A stretch of 64,000 bases of DNA from Pseudomonadota bacterium (GTDB lineage: Bacteria > Pseudomonadota > Gammaproteobacteria > Burkholderiales > Thiobacillaceae), in the NCBI GenBank assembly GCA_021811235.1, contig JAJZPG010000012.1:25553-89552 (forward strand), in the 5' to 3' direction. Of this stretch, positions 63,225 through 64,000 are shown piece by piece. Within the stretch, counting starts at the first letter, position 1; each line of letters begins with the position of its first letter. The notes under the pieces are model-generated. The model was not told where the DNA came from. It worked only from the letters and a program-made list of their open reading frames with translations, and made no database searches. Made by a program: the position numbers and the translations under genes.

Positions 63225-63896
63225 ATGAAAAATTTCATATTTAAATTCATGAGCAAGATGGAACGCATCGCTGCTTTCGCTCAGGGCAAAGGCTATGGGA
63301 CTGCTAGTATTCGACAGGAAAACAAGCTTATTCACTCGGTCTTGCCAAGAAAACCGAAAATAGCGATCGATATTGGTGGGAATATAGGAGAATACACGGC
63401 TGAATTAAGAAGAATTAATCCAGATTTGGAGATTCACACCTTTGAACCCGCTCAAACAAATATTGTCAAATTAAATGAAAGATTTGGTAAAGACAAAAAT
63501 ATCTACATTGTCCCGTTCGCTGTTTCTGATAAAGCCGAACGAACGACTCTATACTCTGACCAGGCTGGCTCGGGTTTGGGTAGCCTTGTGCAACGAAGAC
63601 TGGATCATTTCAATATTGACTTCAACGTTAAGGAGTCAATTCAAACGATTCGATTTGAAGACTATTGGAAAAACAATTTATCTGGAAGGCATTTAGACAT
63701 TGTAAAAATTGACATTGAGGGGCACGAGTATTTCGCGCTAAGTGGTTTTGGTGATGCGATTCAACATGTAAGTGCTGTTCAATTTGAGTTCGGCGGATGC
63801 AATATCGATACGCGAACCTATTTCCAAGATTTCTGGTATTTCTTTAAAAACAATAATTTTCTTTTATACAGGATGAAACCTCTGCTTAACTACTGA
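63225..63896 (+). CDS. FkbM-family methyltransferase, apparently truncated at the C terminus
   Basis: This 223-residue protein is clearly lower in GC than its neighbours. KIAIDIGGNIGEYTAELRRINPDLEIHTFEPAQTN is the SAM motif, DIVKIDIEGHEYFALSGFG the FkbM signature. FkbM enzymes usually continue past FYFFKxNxFxLYRxxP with an ending near TNYL; here the frame stops after RMKPLLNY, just where GC rises and an IS-like sequence begins. It probably O-methylated a sugar of the surface glycan; whether the shortened form works is uncertain. Confidence 0.75.
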   Translation: MKNFIFKFMSKMERIAAFAQGKGYGTASIRQENKLIHSVLPRKPKIAIDIGGNIGEYTAELRRINPDLEIHTFEPAQTNIVKLNERFGKDKNIYIVPFAVSDKAERTTLYSDQAGSGLGSLVQRRLDHFNIDFNVKESIQTIRFEDYWKNNLSGRHLDIVKIDIEGHEYFALSGFGDAIQHVSAVQFEFGGCNIDTRTYFQDFWYFFKNNNFLLYRMKPLLNY

Positions 63897-63954
63897 CGAA
63901 TTTGCATAGTCCTGATATAACGGCCCCATCGACGAACTGTAAGGGGAGCTGACC

Positions 63955-64000
63955 ATGCTGGGTCGCGTACAACCGCAGAAATCCTTTGGTGACGAAGCGC
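63955..64000 (+). CDS. start of a probable IS transposase (runs off the window)
   Basis: ATG at 63955 with AAGGGGAG 6 bases upstream opens MLGRVQPQKSFGDEA, which resembles transposase N termini of IS4/IS5-like elements. Only 15 codons are visible, so this is tentative. The GC content is higher than that of the preceding gene. Confidence 0.35.
   Translation, partial: MLGRVQPQKSFGDEA

Overview
This high-GC window reads as chromosomal DNA of a betaproteobacterium. The gene orders leuC-leuD-leuB-asd-fimV-truA-trpF-trpB-trpA-accD-folC-dedD-cvpA-purF-metZ and mlaFED...mlaC-mlaB-ABC-bolA-murA-hisG are characteristic of that class. A cbb3 oxidase gene at the left edge, a DsrC/TusE-like protein and a secreted DsrE-like protein suggest a sulfur-oxidising relative of Thiobacillus. 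That placement is an inference from content; no rRNA gene is present to confirm it.

Layout. 1-6.7 kb: the start of ccoN, two tandem histidine-phosphatase-fold genes (the second is gpmA), then on the minus strand ald, a TIGR03790-type secreted protein, pyrD and a dicarboxylate/glutamate symporter. 6.8-10.5 kb: a PBP5-type carboxypeptidase, a secreted protein with an internal duplication, and pssA. 10.5-16 kb, minus strand: a pyruvate dehydrogenase operon (E1-alpha, E1-beta, then a single E2-E3 fusion) interrupted by a small four-helix-bundle gene that lies exactly between inverted arrays of a 7-bp repeat. 16-27.7 kb: mixed housekeeping and accessory genes, including an M17 aminopeptidase, an RluA-type pseudouridine synthase, an HDOD / MinD-like / GGDEF cluster, the DsrC- and DsrE-like genes, a flavin reductase, dodecin and an MFS transporter. 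27.7-45 kb: the leucine, aspartate-semialdehyde, tryptophan, accD/folC, purF and metZ block. metZ is preceded by a SAM-II-like aptamer and a terminator. 45-49 kb, minus strand: lpxH, ppiB, an L,D-transpeptidase and a TPR protein. 49-59.7 kb: cysS, then an Mla lipid-transport operon in which a TolC-family gene lies between mlaD and mlaC, followed by a YadGH-like ABC pair, bolA, murA and hisG. 59.7-64 kb: a lower-GC surface-polysaccharide cluster (O-antigen ligase, flippase, two methyltransferase-like genes). It ends in a probable insertion sequence that seems to cut the last gene.

The most unusual feature is the family of heptamer arrays, with cores CTAGGGG, TCAGGGG and CCAGGGG. Arrays flank the four-helix-bundle gene as inverted repeats. 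They also form an ORF-less inverted element between leuB and asd. Two further arrays lie in frame inside genes: in the E2/E3 linker and in the M17 aminopeptidase. The two coding copies carry C where the intergenic copies mostly carry T, which avoids TAG stops. The four-helix-bundle cassette plus its ORF-less relative is the best candidate here for an undescribed mobile system.

Other points worth attention are the one-chain E2-E3 pyruvate dehydrogenase component, the SAM-II-like switch outside its usual taxonomic range, TolC inside an Mla operon, and a folC whose conserved N terminus has no standard start codon. No tRNA, rRNA or CRISPR array was found.
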